From Labrys okinawensis (GTDB taxonomy: Bacteria > Pseudomonadota > Alphaproteobacteria > Rhizobiales > Labraceae), in contig NZ_PUEJ01000004.1 in NCBI RefSeq assembly GCF_002982075.1, positions 248,001 through 312,000 of the forward strand: DNA of 64,000 nucleotides. Reading direction: 5' to 3'. Position 1 is the stretch's first letter; every line of letters starts with the position of its first letter. The translations under genes and the position numbers were made by a program. This document shows, piece after piece, positions 17,808-28,779 of this stretch. The notes beneath the pieces were generated by a model. The model did not search any database, was not told the origin of the DNA, and saw only the letters and a program-made list of their open reading frames with translations.

Positions 17808-19013
17808 ATGACCAAGGAAAAGTTCACCCGGTTGAAGCCCCATTGCAATGTGGGCACCATCGGCCACGTCGACCATGGCAAGACGACGCTGACCGCGGCG
17901 CTCACCAAGGTCTCGGCGGACCGAGGCTGGGGAGCTTTCGTCTCGTATCAGGACGTGGCCCGCGCCTCTGCCGCGCAGGGCACGCGCGATGCCTCGAAGA
18001 TCCTCACCATCGCCTCCGGGCATGTGGAGTTCTCGACCGAGAACCGCCACTACGCCCATGTCGACTGCCCCGGCCATGCCGATTATGTGAAGAACATGAT
18101 CACCGGCGCGGCGCAGATGGATGGCGCCATCCTGGTGGTTTCGGCCCTGGATGGTTCCATGCCGCAGACGCGCGAGCATATCCTGCTGGCGCGGCAGATC
18201 GGCGTGCCACGCATCGTGGTGTTCCTCAACAAGTGCGATGCGGTGGAGGATCCGGAACTGATCGACCTGGTCGAACTCGAGATCCGCGAACTCTTGAGCC
18301 GGCAGAACTATGAGGGCGACAAGGTGCCCTTCATTCGCGGTTCCGCCCTGCAGGCCCTGAACGGGATCAAGGGCGAACTGGCGGATGAGGCGATCCTCCG
18401 GCTCTTCGAGGCGCTGGACAGCACGATCGAGCTGCCCGAGCGCGCAGAGGACAGGCCCTTCCTGATGCCGATCGAGAGCGTGCGCACCATCTCCGGAAGG
18501 GGCACGGTGATCACCGGCCTGATCGCGCGCGGTGCGGTCAGGCTCGGCGACGAGGTCGAACTCGTTGGCTTCGGCGCCCGTCGCAAGACGGTGGTCACCT
18601 CCATCGAGACCTTCCAGAAGATCCTGGACCAGGGTCTCGCCGGAGAGAATGTCGGCTGTCTGCTGCGCGGTGTCGAGCTCAAGGAGGTCCGGCGCGGCCA
18701 GGTCCTGGCCAAGCCCGGAACGGTGGAGCCGCATGCCCGCTTCGAAGCCGAGGTTCACGTCCTCAGCAAGGAAGAAGGCGGGCGCCATACGCCCTTCTTC
18801 GGCCATTACCGGCCGCAGTTCTTCTTCCGGACGGCCAATGTCACCGGCAGCATCGAACTGCCGCCGGACGTCGAGATGGTGATGCCCGGCGATACCGTCG
18901 TGCTCACCATCGCCCTCAACCAAGCCATCGCGCTCGAAGCCAATACGCGCTTCGCCATCCGCGAGGGCAACCGCACGGTGGGAGCTGGCGTGATCAACCG
19001 GCTGCTCGACTGA
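17808..19013 (+). CDS. Divergent elongation factor Tu paralogue
   Basis: 401 residues, clearly EF-Tu by full-length resemblance: P-loop GHVDHGKTT at 19-27, DCPGH at 86-90 with the catalytic histidine kept, NKCD at 141-144, GSAL, and domains II and III to the end ([42 protein letters not shown]). It differs sharply in switch I: the usual KARGITIN is replaced by DASKILTIA, with about five extra residues before it. The gene stands alone, not in a str operon or beside fusA. The ATG is the one that gives the [20 protein letters not shown] opening. Either a specialised paralogue or a slowly diverging second tuf. Confidence 0.9.
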   Translation: MTKEKFTRLKPHCNVGTIGHVDHGKTTLTAALTKVSADRGWGAFVSYQDVARASAAQGTRDASKILTIASGHVEFSTENRHYAHVDCPGHADYVKNMITGAAQMDGAILVVSALDGSMPQTREHILLARQIGVPRIVVFLNKCDAVEDPELIDLVELEIRELLSRQNYEGDKVPFIRGSALQALNGIKGELADEAILRLFEALDSTIELPERAEDRPFLMPIESVRTISGRGTVITGLIARGAVRLGDEVELVGFGARRKTVVTSIETFQKILDQGLAGENVGCLLRGVELKEVRRGQVLAKPGTVEPHARFEAEVHVLSKEEGGRHTPFFGHYRPQFFFRTANVTGSIELPPDVEMVMPGDTVVLTIALNQAIALEANTRFAIREGNRTVGAGVINRLLD

Positions 19014-19023
19014 GGGCAGCAAA

Positions 19024-19049
19024 GCGGAGGGCGGGCGACCGCCCTCCGC
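19024..19049 (+). terminator. Strong hairpin after the EF-Tu-like gene
   Basis: An 11-base perfect stem, GCGGAGGGCGG at 19024-19034 and CCGCCCTCCGC at 19039-19049, with a GCGA tetraloop, begins ten bases after the stop codon. No T-run follows, so termination efficiency is uncertain. Confidence 0.6.
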
Positions 19050-19199
19050 ATTCAAACTGGACTTGGACTTTTCCGAACAGAGCGTGACCAGCCTTCTTCC
19101 CTTGGGGGACTTGGCACTTCCTTTTGAAGTGCCTCGGGTGGCCGAGCGCAACGAGGTCAGATGAGGGGGTGTTGGCACAAAGGCCGCAAGGCAGTGTTT

Positions 19200-19250
19200 C
19201 TCCCCTCATCCGGTGCTTCGCACCACCTTCTCCCGCAAGGGGAGAAGGCT
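19200..19250. repeat. Dispersed palindromic element
   Basis: Two short hairpins in a row: GGTGCTTCGCACC, then CCTTCTCCCGCAAGGGGAGAAGG. The second is found again, in inverse, at 24311-24335. Elements of this design are scattered between genes in many alphaproteobacteria. Confidence 0.55.
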
Positions 19251-19259
19251 AGTCGCGCC

Positions 19260-20177
19260 TCATCCGGCCCGCTCCTGACCCGCCCCGATCGCCGATTCCA
19301 GCAGCGTGCGCACCGAGGTTTGCAGATGCTTTTCGAGCCGCATCTGGGCTTCTTCGATCACACCGGATTTCAAGGCGGAGAGGATTCTCAGATGCTCCGC
19401 CAGCGCGGTCCGATAGCGCTCGATCTCATCGTCCTTGCGCCATTGATAATGATAATGGAAGACGAAGGACACGACGTCGTAGAAGCTCGCCACGAAACGG
19501 TTGTTGAGCTGGTCCACCAGGAAGCGGTGAAAGCGGCGGTCGAGTTGCGGGAACTGGCGGATCACCTCGTCCCCTCCCCGGCTCATCGCCTCATGCGCCT
19601 CGATCAGCCGGCCGATCTCCCGCCATACCGGATCATCGGTGCTCCGCTGCGTGAAGAGCCGGATCGCCTCGATCTCGAACGTACGCCGCGTCGCCGCGAG
19701 CTCGCGCGCGAAGGAGGCGTCGAAGGCGCAGAGCCGCCAGCCCCCGCGCGGTGCCTTCTCCACCAGGCCATAACGCGAAAAGCCGATCAGGAATTCGCGC
19801 ACGCTCACCGTGCTGGTGCCGAAAGCCCGCGCGAGTTCGGCCTCCGAAAAATTGCGTCCGGGCATCAGATCGCCGCCGACGGCCATTTCGAGGAAGCGCC
19901 GCTCCACCAGATCCGAACGGCTCTCGGTTTCAGCCTCGCCGAAATAGTCCGACACGGCCGGCAACCGGTGCAGCAAGGTGCGCCGGCCGTCGCGCCGGAC
20001 CAGCCCGGCCTGCTCCAGACCTTCGAGGGCAGACCGCATTGCCGTACGGCTCACGCCGACTTCGCGCGCCAGTACGGCCTCCGGCGGCAGCAGCGCGCCG
20101 ACCTGCAGCTTCGCCATGATATCGAGGGCCAGATTGGTGGCCTTCATCGAGACATTGCGCGGGCGCGGCATCGCCAT
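19260..20177 (-). CDS. GntR-like regulator with two predicted winged-helix domains and an FCD-type sensor
   Basis: 305 residues. The first 60 contain one GntR winged helix (VLAREVGVSRTAMRSALEGL, EQAGLVRRDGRRTLLHRLP). A second follows at about residues 90-155 (FSEAELARAFGTSTVSVREF, FSRYGLVEKAPRGGWRLCAF). The C-terminal part is helical and of FCD type, with acid and histidine residues suited to a metal-bound ligand (RRFHRFLVDQLNNRF, EHLRILSALKSG). A single HTH is the rule in this family. It is divergent from a sugar ABC operon and probably represses it. The start is the MAMPRPRN ATG; the frame extends further upstream without coding character. Confidence 0.85.
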   Translation of the reverse strand: MAMPRPRNVSMKATNLALDIMAKLQVGALLPPEAVLAREVGVSRTAMRSALEGLEQAGLVRRDGRRTLLHRLPAVSDYFGEAETESRSDLVERRFLEMAVGGDLMPGRNFSEAELARAFGTSTVSVREFLIGFSRYGLVEKAPRGGWRLCAFDASFARELAATRRTFEIEAIRLFTQRSTDDPVWREIGRLIEAHEAMSRGGDEVIRQFPQLDRRFHRFLVDQLNNRFVASFYDVVSFVFHYHYQWRKDDEIERYRTALAEHLRILSALKSGVIEEAQMRLEKHLQTSVRTLLESAIGAGQERAG

Positions 20178-20327
20178 TCCCCGGGATTGCGGTGGGCTGG
20201 TCCCCAGACAAGCCCTGAACCACGACAGTCCCGAGGGAACGGGTCTGGGGACCCGCCCACCAAACAGCAAGGACCACTCGCTGCTCCCAACGCTTTGTGC
20301 CCTTGCCGCCCCCGATAACGCATGTTA

Positions 20328-20351
20328 GTGTCCTCTATAAATAAAAGACAC
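20328..20351. promoter_or_regulatory. Candidate operator/promoter of the sugar ABC operon
   Basis: GTGTC at 20328-20332 and GACAC at 20347-20351 form an interrupted palindrome around an AT-rich core containing TATAAAT. A further GTGTC lies at 20365-20369. It sits between the divergent regulator and the ABC operon, where a repressor site would be expected. Suggestive only. Confidence 0.3.
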
Positions 20352-20382
20352 CGATACAACAAGGGTGTCGAGGAAACGCACA

Positions 20383-22040
<1,658 letters not shown>

Positions 22041-22044
<4 letters not shown>

Positions 22045-23333
22045 CCTTTCTGAGACTTCTGTCGCGGACCAAGCTGTATTGGGGCCTCGCCGTCCTCTTT
22101 GCGATCGGCGTCGCCTTTTCGCCGGTCACCTCCAAGGGGCGGAACATCTTCCTTACTTCCGGCAATCTCTCGGACGTGCTGCGCCAGGTTTCGATCACCG
22201 GCCTGGTCGCCGTCGGCATGACCATGGTGATCCTGATCGGCGGCATCGACCTGTCCGTCGGCTCGATCCTGGCACTCGGCACCGTGCTGGCGGCGCTGCT
22301 CCTCACGCAGCCGGGCTTCACGGTGGCTGCGGGCATCGCCCTGCCCATCACCTTTCTGGTCGCGATGGCCGGCGTCGCCTTGATCGTCTCCTTCGTCTCC
22401 GGACAGCTCGGCACGGGCAAATCCACCGCCACGGCGACGGCGATTCACCAAGGCCGCCGGCGATCGACGCTCTCGGCCATCTGGTTGCCACTCGCCGCGG
22501 GAATCGTCGTCGCCGGCCTGTTGACGCTCTGGCTGGCCTCCCAGGCCGGCAGCCAGTTCGGCATGCCCGGCGTGCTGATTGCCGTTTCCTGCGTGGGGCT
22601 TGCGGTCGGCGCGCTCAACGGCGCCATCATCGTCAGCGGTCGGCTGCAGCCCTTCATCGTCACGCTGGCGATGATGGTGACCATGCTCGGCCTCGCCCGC
22701 CTGGTCGCCGGCCAGGACAGTGCCGTGGTCGCCGTCTATTCCGGCACCAACGCCACCGTGGACATCGATCTCCTGCGCGCCGTGCTCTGGGGCGTGCTGC
22801 CCGTACCGGGGCTGTTCTTCCTGGCCGCGCTCGCCCTCTTCATGGTGGTGCTGAAATTCACCGCCTTCGGCCGCTACGTCTATGCCATCGGCGGCAATGA
22901 GGAGGCGACGCGCCTGTCCGGCATCGCCGTCATGCCGGTGAAGATCGCAACCTACGCCTTTTCCGGCATGCTCGCCTGCATCGCCGGCGTGCTCTATGTG
23001 GCGCAGTACCGCCAGGGCAAGCCCGATGCCGGTGTCGGTCTCGAACTCGACGCAATCGCCGCCGTGGTGATCGGCGGCACCAGCCTGATGGGCGGGCGCG
23101 GCAGCCTCGCGGGCACGCTGGTTGGCGTCCTCATCTTCGGCCTGCTCACCAATATCCTGCAGCTCCACAACATTTCCACCAACGTCCAATTGGTGATGAA
23201 GGGGCTGATCATCATCCTCACCGTGCTGCTGCAGGAACGCAATCTTGGCCAGATCTTCGCGTCGCTCCGAGCGAGCCCGCAAGCCGAGGCACAGGATGAG
23301 AAGACCTATAACAAGCTGGAGGAAACCCCATGA
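22041..23333 (+). CDS. Sugar ABC transporter permease, RbsC/XylH-like with extended middle
   Basis: 430 residues, all membrane segments. CUT2 permease hallmarks are GGIDLSVGSILALG near residue 70, LNGAIIVSGRLQPFIVTL near residue 195, and AVVIGGTSLMGGRGSLAGTL near 350. Between the first two there are some 115 residues, against about 40 in a plain RbsC; the extra part includes a basic loop (AIHQGRRRSTLSAIW) and one or two added hydrophobic segments, closer to XylH-type permeases. Translationally coupled to the ATPase upstream and to the binding protein downstream by ATGA overlaps. Confidence 0.93.
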
Positions 23334-24301
23334 TCAATCGCCGGAACTTCATCCACGCCGCGCTCGCCAGCGGCGGCGCCATGCTGATCCCCCTGGGCTG
23401 GACGCCGCGCGCCCACGCCGACGACAAGAAATATACGATCGGCTTTTCGCAGGCGACGACGCTCGAACCCTGGCGCGTCCAGTTCAACAAGGATCTGAAG
23501 GCGGAGGCCGAAAAGCATCCGAACGTCAACCTGCTGATGGCCGACGCCGAGGACAAGACCGAAAAGCAGGTGGCCGACACCGAAAGCTTCATCACCCAGG
23601 AGGTCGATGCCATTCTGATCAGCCCGAAGGAATCGGCCGGGCTCACTGCCGTGGTCGAAAAGGCGATGGACGCCAAGATCCCGGTCTTCGTGCTCGACCG
23701 CAACGTCAATTCCGAGAAATACACCCAGTGGATCGGCGGCGATAATGTGGTGATCGGCCGTGCCGTCGGCGACTTCGTGGTCAAGACGCTGGGCGGGGCC
23801 GGCAAGGCCAAGGGCAATGTGGTCGAGATCTGGGGCGGACTCGGCACCCAGGCGAGCCACGACCGCTCCAACGGCTACCACGAGAAAGCGGACAAGGAGA
23901 GCGGCATCAAGCATCTCCTGAACCAGCAATCGGCCGACTGGAAGCAAGCCAAGGCCTATGAGGTGATGTCGACGGCCCTGCGCAATTTCGAGGACATCAA
24001 TCTGGTCTATGGCCACAACGATCCCATGGCCTATGGCGCCTATCTCGCCGCCAAGGATGCCGGCCGCGAAAAGAACATCCTGTTCGTCGGCGTCGACGCC
24101 CTGCCCAATGAGGGGGTCAAATACGTCCATGACGGCGTGCTCGCCGCGACCTTCCTGTACCCCACGCCCGGCGCCGAGGGCCTGCGCCAGGCCCTGAAGG
24201 TCCTGGACGGCGGGACGGTCGAGAAAAAGCTGGTGCTGGATACACAGACCATCACCAAGGACAATGCCGACGCCATCCTGAAGGCGAACGGATTGCTGTG
24301 A
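23330..24301 (+). CDS. Sugar ABC transporter periplasmic substrate-binding protein
   Basis: 323 residues. The N-terminus carries a twin-arginine motif (NRRNFIHAALASGGAMLIPL) followed by an AHA-D cleavage site, so export is probably by Tat. The mature part is a type-1 periplasmic binding protein (YTIGFSQATTLEPWRVQFNK, DAILISPKESAGLTAVVEKA, IPVFVLDRNV), the ribose/galactose-binding group. A GGAGG sequence stands before the ATG, which overlaps the permease stop. Last gene of the operon; a hairpin follows nine bases later. The ligand is likely a pentose, hexose or polyol. Confidence 0.95.
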   Translation: MINRRNFIHAALASGGAMLIPLGWTPRAHADDKKYTIGFSQATTLEPWRVQFNKDLKAEAEKHPNVNLLMADAEDKTEKQVADTESFITQEVDAILISPKESAGLTAVVEKAMDAKIPVFVLDRNVNSEKYTQWIGGDNVVIGRAVGDFVVKTLGGAGKAKGNVVEIWGGLGTQASHDRSNGYHEKADKESGIKHLLNQQSADWKQAKAYEVMSTALRNFEDINLVYGHNDPMAYGAYLAAKDAGREKNILFVGVDALPNEGVKYVHDGVLAATFLYPTPGAEGLRQALKVLDGGTVEKKLVLDTQTITKDNADAILKANGLL

Positions 24302-24309
24302 GGCATCTT

Positions 24310-24336
24310 GGCCTTCTCCCCTTGCGGGAGAAGGCC
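24310..24336. terminator. Bidirectional hairpin between convergent genes
   Basis: GGCCTTCTCCC at 24310-24320 and GGGAGAAGGCC at 24326-24336 form an 11-base perfect stem with a five-base loop. It lies between the stop codons of the binding protein and the EamA transporter, and shares its sequence with the palindrome at 19228-19250. Confidence 0.6.
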
Positions 24337-24338
24337 TC

Positions 24339-25190
24339 CTACCCCAACCGCATCAGCACCAGTCCGCCCAGGATCAGCAGGGCCGAGAGCCCGCGCACGG
24401 GCGTGAGGGGCTCCTTCAGGAAGACCATGGCGATCAGGCCGCCGAACAGCACGCTGGTCTCGCGCGTTGCTGCAACGAGGGCGATGGGCGCCACCGTCAT
24501 CGCCCAGATGACGATCCAATAGGCGGCAAGCGACATCACCCCGCCGGCAAAGCCCGGCACCAGGAATTTCAAGGCAGGGCTCACGCCGGCCCAGCCCTTG
24601 CGCCACAGGCAGATCGCCAGCATCGGGTAGGCGTCGAGCGCGAACAGGGCGGCCGCATAGGAATTCGGGCTCCCCGCAGCGCGGGCGCCGATGCCGTCGA
24701 CGATGGTGTAGAGCGAAATGGTGACGGCGGTAAGCAGGGCGTAGATCACGGCCGTCCGGCTCGGAACCAGCGAGCCGCGTTGCCCCTTGAGCGAGATCAG
24801 CAGGACCCCGAGCCCCAGGAGGGCGACGCCCGCGACATTGCCGGCGCTCATCGGGTCATGGATGAAGGCGAGCGAAATCGCCGTGGTAACCAGGGGCGCC
24901 GCGCCGCGCGCGATCGGATAGACCTGGCTCATATCGGCGCGGCGATAGGCCTCGGCGAGGAACAGGTAATAGCCAAGGTGCAGAACCGTCGACAAGGCCA
25001 CCCACACCCAGGCCTCCTCGTTGGGCAGGCCCGTGATCGCCAGCGCCGGCAAGGCGATGAGACCGCAGGACACCGCGATCAGCGTCATGGCCAGGAAGGG
25101 ATCGAGCCTGATCTTGACCAGCGCGTTCCACCCGGCATGCAGGGCCGCCGCAGCAAGTACGGCCAGGAAGACGGGGAGTTGCAATTCCAT
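24339..25190 (-). CDS. EamA/DMT family transporter
   Basis: 283 residues with about ten hydrophobic segments arranged as two EamA halves (LPVFLAVLAAAALHAGWNAL, LGYYLFLAEAYRRADMSQVY; then VIYALLTAVTISLYTIVDGI, VLFGGLIAMVFLKEPLTPVR). The AEAYRRADMSQVYPIARGAAP segment and the C-terminal FLKEPLTP are typical of the drug/metabolite transporter superfamily. The ATG at 25190 gives a normal DMT start; upstream in-frame codons reach 25313 without membrane character. Substrate unknown. Confidence 0.9.
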   Translation of the reverse strand: MELQLPVFLAVLAAAALHAGWNALVKIRLDPFLAMTLIAVSCGLIALPALAITGLPNEEAWVWVALSTVLHLGYYLFLAEAYRRADMSQVYPIARGAAPLVTTAISLAFIHDPMSAGNVAGVALLGLGVLLISLKGQRGSLVPSRTAVIYALLTAVTISLYTIVDGIGARAAGSPNSYAAALFALDAYPMLAICLWRKGWAGVSPALKFLVPGFAGGVMSLAAYWIVIWAMTVAPIALVAATRETSVLFGGLIAMVFLKEPLTPVRGLSALLILGGLVLMRLG

Positions 25191-25367
25191 GAGGCGGTGA
25201 ACTTCGAGGCAACGGGCGCCTACCGGCGACAATGGTGCTGGCTGGTGACCCTGAAAGAGGGAGGGCTGAAGCTCGGTGAATTTCACCAGCGCTTTCAGCG
25301 CCTTCCTTCTCATTATGACAGTTTGATGTCAAAGCCGCTCGGCGGGGTGCGACGTTTCGCGTGTCCC

Positions 25368-26288
25368 TCAGGCCGGCGCCCAGACCAGATTGTCGTTGGA
25401 AAGAACCGTTTCGCCGGACCAGCGATAGGCGGTCAGCACGCCGCCCTTGGCGACGCTGAAATCCAGGCACGACGCGGTTGACGACAGCAATTGCGGCCGG
25501 CCGGACATCCAGTAATGGCCGAACATCACCGGGACGGAATCATCATAGCGATAATGGGTAGGCACGGGATCGTCAGGCAGCGCGCTTGCACCTTCGCCCA
25601 GGCCCAGCGTCGCGGACCGGAAGGTCGTCGCTTCCCGGTCCCACCAGCGCAGGCGGGCGTCATGCCTGATGTGACCGTCCTTGTCGCGGAACGAATGCCC
25701 GGCAGGCAATCGTATTTCGGGCCCCTTGAGCAGAATCTCGGCGGCTCGATTTTCAGGAGCACCGTCACAAAGGGCCTTGTGCAGGCCCGGCCCGTGCAAG
25801 CATCCGGTCGCGTCGAGGCAGGTTGCCGCGAGCCGATGCTGCGATGCGCCGTGCCAGCACGCATGCACGACCCGCAATCCCCCGAGGTCGAGCCATATGG
25901 GAAGGCAGGTAAACCAGGCCAATGCCTCACGATAGGCGGGCGAGCCCTCTCCTATCTGGTCCAGAAAGGCAGCGTGCTGCTTTCTGTTCTCCTCCGTGTG
26001 AGGCCGAAGGAAACCGCCGCTGCCATCCGGCGTACCCCAGCCTAAAGCATTGAACTCGTGATTGCCCATGATCGCCCGGGCCGTGCCCGCTCCCGCCATG
26101 GCGCGGACGACGCGCAGGACCTCGACCTGCTCCGGCCCACGATCGATGAAATCTCCCAGGAAGATCGCCCTCCGGTCGGAATGCCGATAGGCCCCGTCCC
26201 GCTCGCGATAATCCAGCTTCGTCAGCAGCCTGTGCAGTGCATCAGCGTGGCCATGAATGTCACCGATCACGTCATAATTTATCGTCAA
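25368..26288 (-). CDS. Calcineurin-like metallophosphoesterase
   Basis: 306 residues. Metal-binding motifs of the phosphoprotein phosphatase type are complete: GDIHGHADAL at residues 9-18, GDFIDRGPEQVEVLR, and GNHEFNALGW. A later histidine set (HACWHG, MFGHYWMSG) completes the active site. It resembles bacterial PrpE/ApaH-like phosphatases, which cleave phosphoprotein or dinucleoside polyphosphates. Upstream is an AT-rich stretch that likely holds its promoter. No clear partner gene. Confidence 0.9.
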   Translation of the reverse strand: MTINYDVIGDIHGHADALHRLLTKLDYRERDGAYRHSDRRAIFLGDFIDRGPEQVEVLRVVRAMAGAGTARAIMGNHEFNALGWGTPDGSGGFLRPHTEENRKQHAAFLDQIGEGSPAYREALAWFTCLPIWLDLGGLRVVHACWHGASQHRLAATCLDATGCLHGPGLHKALCDGAPENRAAEILLKGPEIRLPAGHSFRDKDGHIRHDARLRWWDREATTFRSATLGLGEGASALPDDPVPTHYRYDDSVPVMFGHYWMSGRPQLLSSTASCLDFSVAKGGVLTAYRWSGETVLSNDNLVWAPA

Positions 26289-26604
26289 ATTATTGATTTT
26301 CCTTGTTCATATCGAGATCGAGATAATTTCGGCCTCTTAGGTCATCCCTTATCCGCACGGCATCCGTTTGTGCTGCGGTGCCCTCTCTCCGCTGTGCCAT
26401 GGCTTTGGCTTGACACGGAACGGCTGCCCGGCCCACGATAAGCCATGGCCAATTTGCGCATCATTCTCGCCGTTTCCAAACAGCGCCTCCATATCGGGGG
26501 CAGGTGATCGCGCGCGCCATCAACAGCGAAGTCAGATCGAAAATGTACCCCGCCGGTTGACGGGGTTCTTTTTGCTGCCGTCTCCGGCCAATCGGAGATG
26601 ATCC
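26289..26604. other. Intergenic region with possible leader of the DapA-family gene
   Basis: The first 60 bases are AT-rich and probably hold the promoter of the phosphoesterase. A 20-codon frame runs from ATG 26445 to TGA 26505-26507 (MANLRIILAVSKQRLHIGGR), followed by an intrinsic-terminator-like hairpin at 26547-26573 before the DapA-family gene. Apart from this I see nothing. Confidence 0.4.
26547..26573 (+). terminator. Intrinsic terminator or attenuator upstream of the DapA-family gene
   Basis: ACCCCG (26547-26552) pairs with CGGGGT (26561-26566) across an eight-base loop, and TCTTTTT follows. It is the only classic terminator in the plus direction here, and no plus-strand gene precedes it for two kilobases, so it either ends a small RNA or attenuates the gene that starts at 26605. 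Confidence 0.55.
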
Positions 26605-27525
26605 ATGGAAATCCCCTCCTCTTCCGCCCGCGAGGCCTCTCCGCGGGGCCTGTGGCTGCCCTTGATCACGCCGTTCCGCGATGGCGAGCTCGACGAGACC
26701 TCGCTGCGGCGTCTCATCCGCCACTATGGCGCACTCGGGCTGGATGGTCTGGTTCTCGCCGGAACCACGGGTGAGAGCCTCACCCTGGACGAGAACGAAA
26801 CGCAGCAGCTGGTCGAGGTCAGTGCCGACGAGCTTGCCCGGCAAGGCTACCGACTGCCGCTCTATCTCGGCCTTTCCGGCAGCAATACGCGCAAGCTCGC
26901 CAAGTGGCTTCACCGCCTGGTGGACTGGCCGATCGCCGGCCAGCTCATTGCCTGCCCCTATTACAGCAGGCCCTCCCAAGCGGGGCTGATCGCCCATTTC
27001 GACGCACTGGCGGACAGCACCCGGCACTCGATCCTGATCTACAACATTCCCTATCGCACCGGCGTCAATCTGGGCAATGACGCGATGCTCCGGCTCGCCG
27101 AACGGCCCAACATCGTCGGGGTCAAGGATTGCTGCGCCGATCCGGCCCAATCGGCCGAATTGATCCGGCGCCGGCCGCCCGGCTTTTCCGTGCTGACCGG
27201 CGAGGATGCCTTCTACCATGCCGCCCTGTCTGCCGGCGCCGACGGTGCCATCCTCGCCTCCGCCCATGTCGAGACCGCCGGCTTCATCGCCATCCGCGAC
27301 GCCTTTGCCCGCGGCGACGGCCCGACAGCAGATTCTGCCTGGCGCCGTCTCGCCGATCTCGTGCCGCTGCGCTTTGCCGAACCCAATCCGGCCGCGATCA
27401 AGTACTGGCTCTGGCGCACGGGCCTGATCGACAGCGGCGAATTGCGGCTGCCGATGACGCCGGTGAGCGCCGCCCTCGCCGCCCGCCTCGACGGCGCGAT
27501 CGAGCGCCTGAAGCCGGCGGCCTGA
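26605..27525 (+). CDS. Dihydrodipicolinate synthase/N-acetylneuraminate lyase (DapA) family aldolase
   Basis: 306 residues of the class I aldolase family. GTTGESLTLDENE is the pyruvate-carboxylate motif, YNIPYRTGVN holds the catalytic tyrosine, and the Schiff-base lysine is in VGVKDCCAD. FSVLTGEDAFYHAALSAGADGAI is also typical. The variation from true DapA does not let me decide between dihydrodipicolinate synthase and a related 2-keto-acid aldolase or lyase. The ATG is weakly preceded by GGAGATGATCC. It may be controlled by the hairpin just upstream. Confidence 0.9.
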   Translation: MEIPSSSAREASPRGLWLPLITPFRDGELDETSLRRLIRHYGALGLDGLVLAGTTGESLTLDENETQQLVEVSADELARQGYRLPLYLGLSGSNTRKLAKWLHRLVDWPIAGQLIACPYYSRPSQAGLIAHFDALADSTRHSILIYNIPYRTGVNLGNDAMLRLAERPNIVGVKDCCADPAQSAELIRRRPPGFSVLTGEDAFYHAALSAGADGAILASAHVETAGFIAIRDAFARGDGPTADSAWRRLADLVPLRFAEPNPAAIKYWLWRTGLIDSGELRLPMTPVSAALAARLDGAIERLKPAA

Positions 27526-27546
27526 GATCCGGCCGTCGCAATGGAG

Positions 27547-28779
27547 TCAGCGCGCCAGTGCCGCCTTGCTGCGCTGGCGCCATTTCGGCCAGATCAGCAG
27601 CCAGCCCACCAGGACGAGATTGACCACGTTCCACAGGAAGCCGTGCAGGAAGGCGAGCCGGTAGGACTGGGTGGCGTCATAGATGAAACCGGAGGCAAGC
27701 CCGCCGCCAGCCATGCCGAGCACGGTTGCCATCAACACCAGGCTGATGCGCGCGCCCGCCTCGCGCGGCGGCAGGAACTGGCGGATGATCACGGCGTACA
27801 TCGGCACGATGCCGCCCTGGAACAGGCCGAACAGGCCCGAGATCACCCACAGCGAGGAGAGACTGTTGAAGAAGAGATAGAGCAGCAGCGCCGCACCCTG
27901 CATGGCTGAGCCGATCAGCAGCATCGGCCCGGCGCCGATGCGGTCGGCGACAAAGCCGGAAGCAAGACGGCTGACCACGCCCAGGCCCAGCATCAGGGCG
28001 ATGATCTGGGTGCCGATGGCCACGCCATAGCCGAGATCCCCGCAATAGGCGACGATGTGAACCTGCGGCATCGACATCGCCATGCAGCAGGCAAAACCGG
28101 CCACCACCAGGATCGCCTGCAGGGCATTCGCCGACAGCCCGAGCTCGCCGCGGGCGGCCTCGGTGGCGGCCTCGGCCGCGGCATAGGTGGTGGTGGCGGG
28201 CCGCCGGGTCAGGGCCAGGGCCAATGGGAGCATCGCGGCAGGCGCGAACAGGCCGATGCCGACATGAGTGGCGCGCCAGCCATAGGCGGACTGGAAATGC
28301 TCGATCACCAGCGGCCAGACGGCACCGGCAAGATAGCTGCCCGAGGCCGCGAAGGTCACCGCCAGCGCCCGGTGCTTGCGGAACCAGTGCGAGAGATCGG
28401 AGATCAACGGGGCGAAACCGGCGGCCGAGCCCAGGCCGATCACAATCGAAAGGGCCGCGAACTGCCAGATATTGGAGGTGGAGGCGGCAAGCACATAGCC
28501 GGCGCAGAGCAGAGCGGCACCGATCAGGATCGGCACGACGATGCCGAGCCTGTCGGCCAGTCGGCCCATCACCACCCCGCCGACGGCAAAGCCGAGCATG
28601 GTGCAGGTATAGGGCAAGGAGGCTCCGCCCCGCAGCGTATCGAACTCCAGCTGCAGGGTCGGCAATACGACCACGACCGACCAGTTGCCGACGCAGGCAA
28701 CCGTTCCGAGAATCAGGGTGAGAACCAGACGCAGCCAGGAATAGGCGGAATCGACATCGCTGGAACGAAGCGCGTTCAT
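27547..28779 (-). CDS. MFS transporter
   Basis: 410 residues with twelve membrane segments. The MFS signature between segments 2 and 3 is GRLADRLGIVVPILIG, and GFVADRIGAGPMLLIGSAM repeats it in the second half. Layout and wording resemble the oxalate/formate or monocarboxylate transporter group, but substrate is uncertain. I chose the ATG at 28779 (MNALRSSDVDSAYSW) with GGAGA somewhat upstream; the frame extends to 28854. It converges with the DapA-family gene, 21 bases between stops. Confidence 0.9.
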   Translation of the reverse strand: MNALRSSDVDSAYSWLRLVLTLILGTVACVGNWSVVVVLPTLQLEFDTLRGGASLPYTCTMLGFAVGGVVMGRLADRLGIVVPILIGAALLCAGYVLAASTSNIWQFAALSIVIGLGSAAGFAPLISDLSHWFRKHRALAVTFAASGSYLAGAVWPLVIEHFQSAYGWRATHVGIGLFAPAAMLPLALALTRRPATTTYAAAEAATEAARGELGLSANALQAILVVAGFACCMAMSMPQVHIVAYCGDLGYGVAIGTQIIALMLGLGVVSRLASGFVADRIGAGPMLLIGSAMQGAALLLYLFFNSLSSLWVISGLFGLFQGGIVPMYAVIIRQFLPPREAGARISLVLMATVLGMAGGGLASGFIYDATQSYRLAFLHGFLWNVVNLVLVGWLLIWPKWRQRSKAALAR

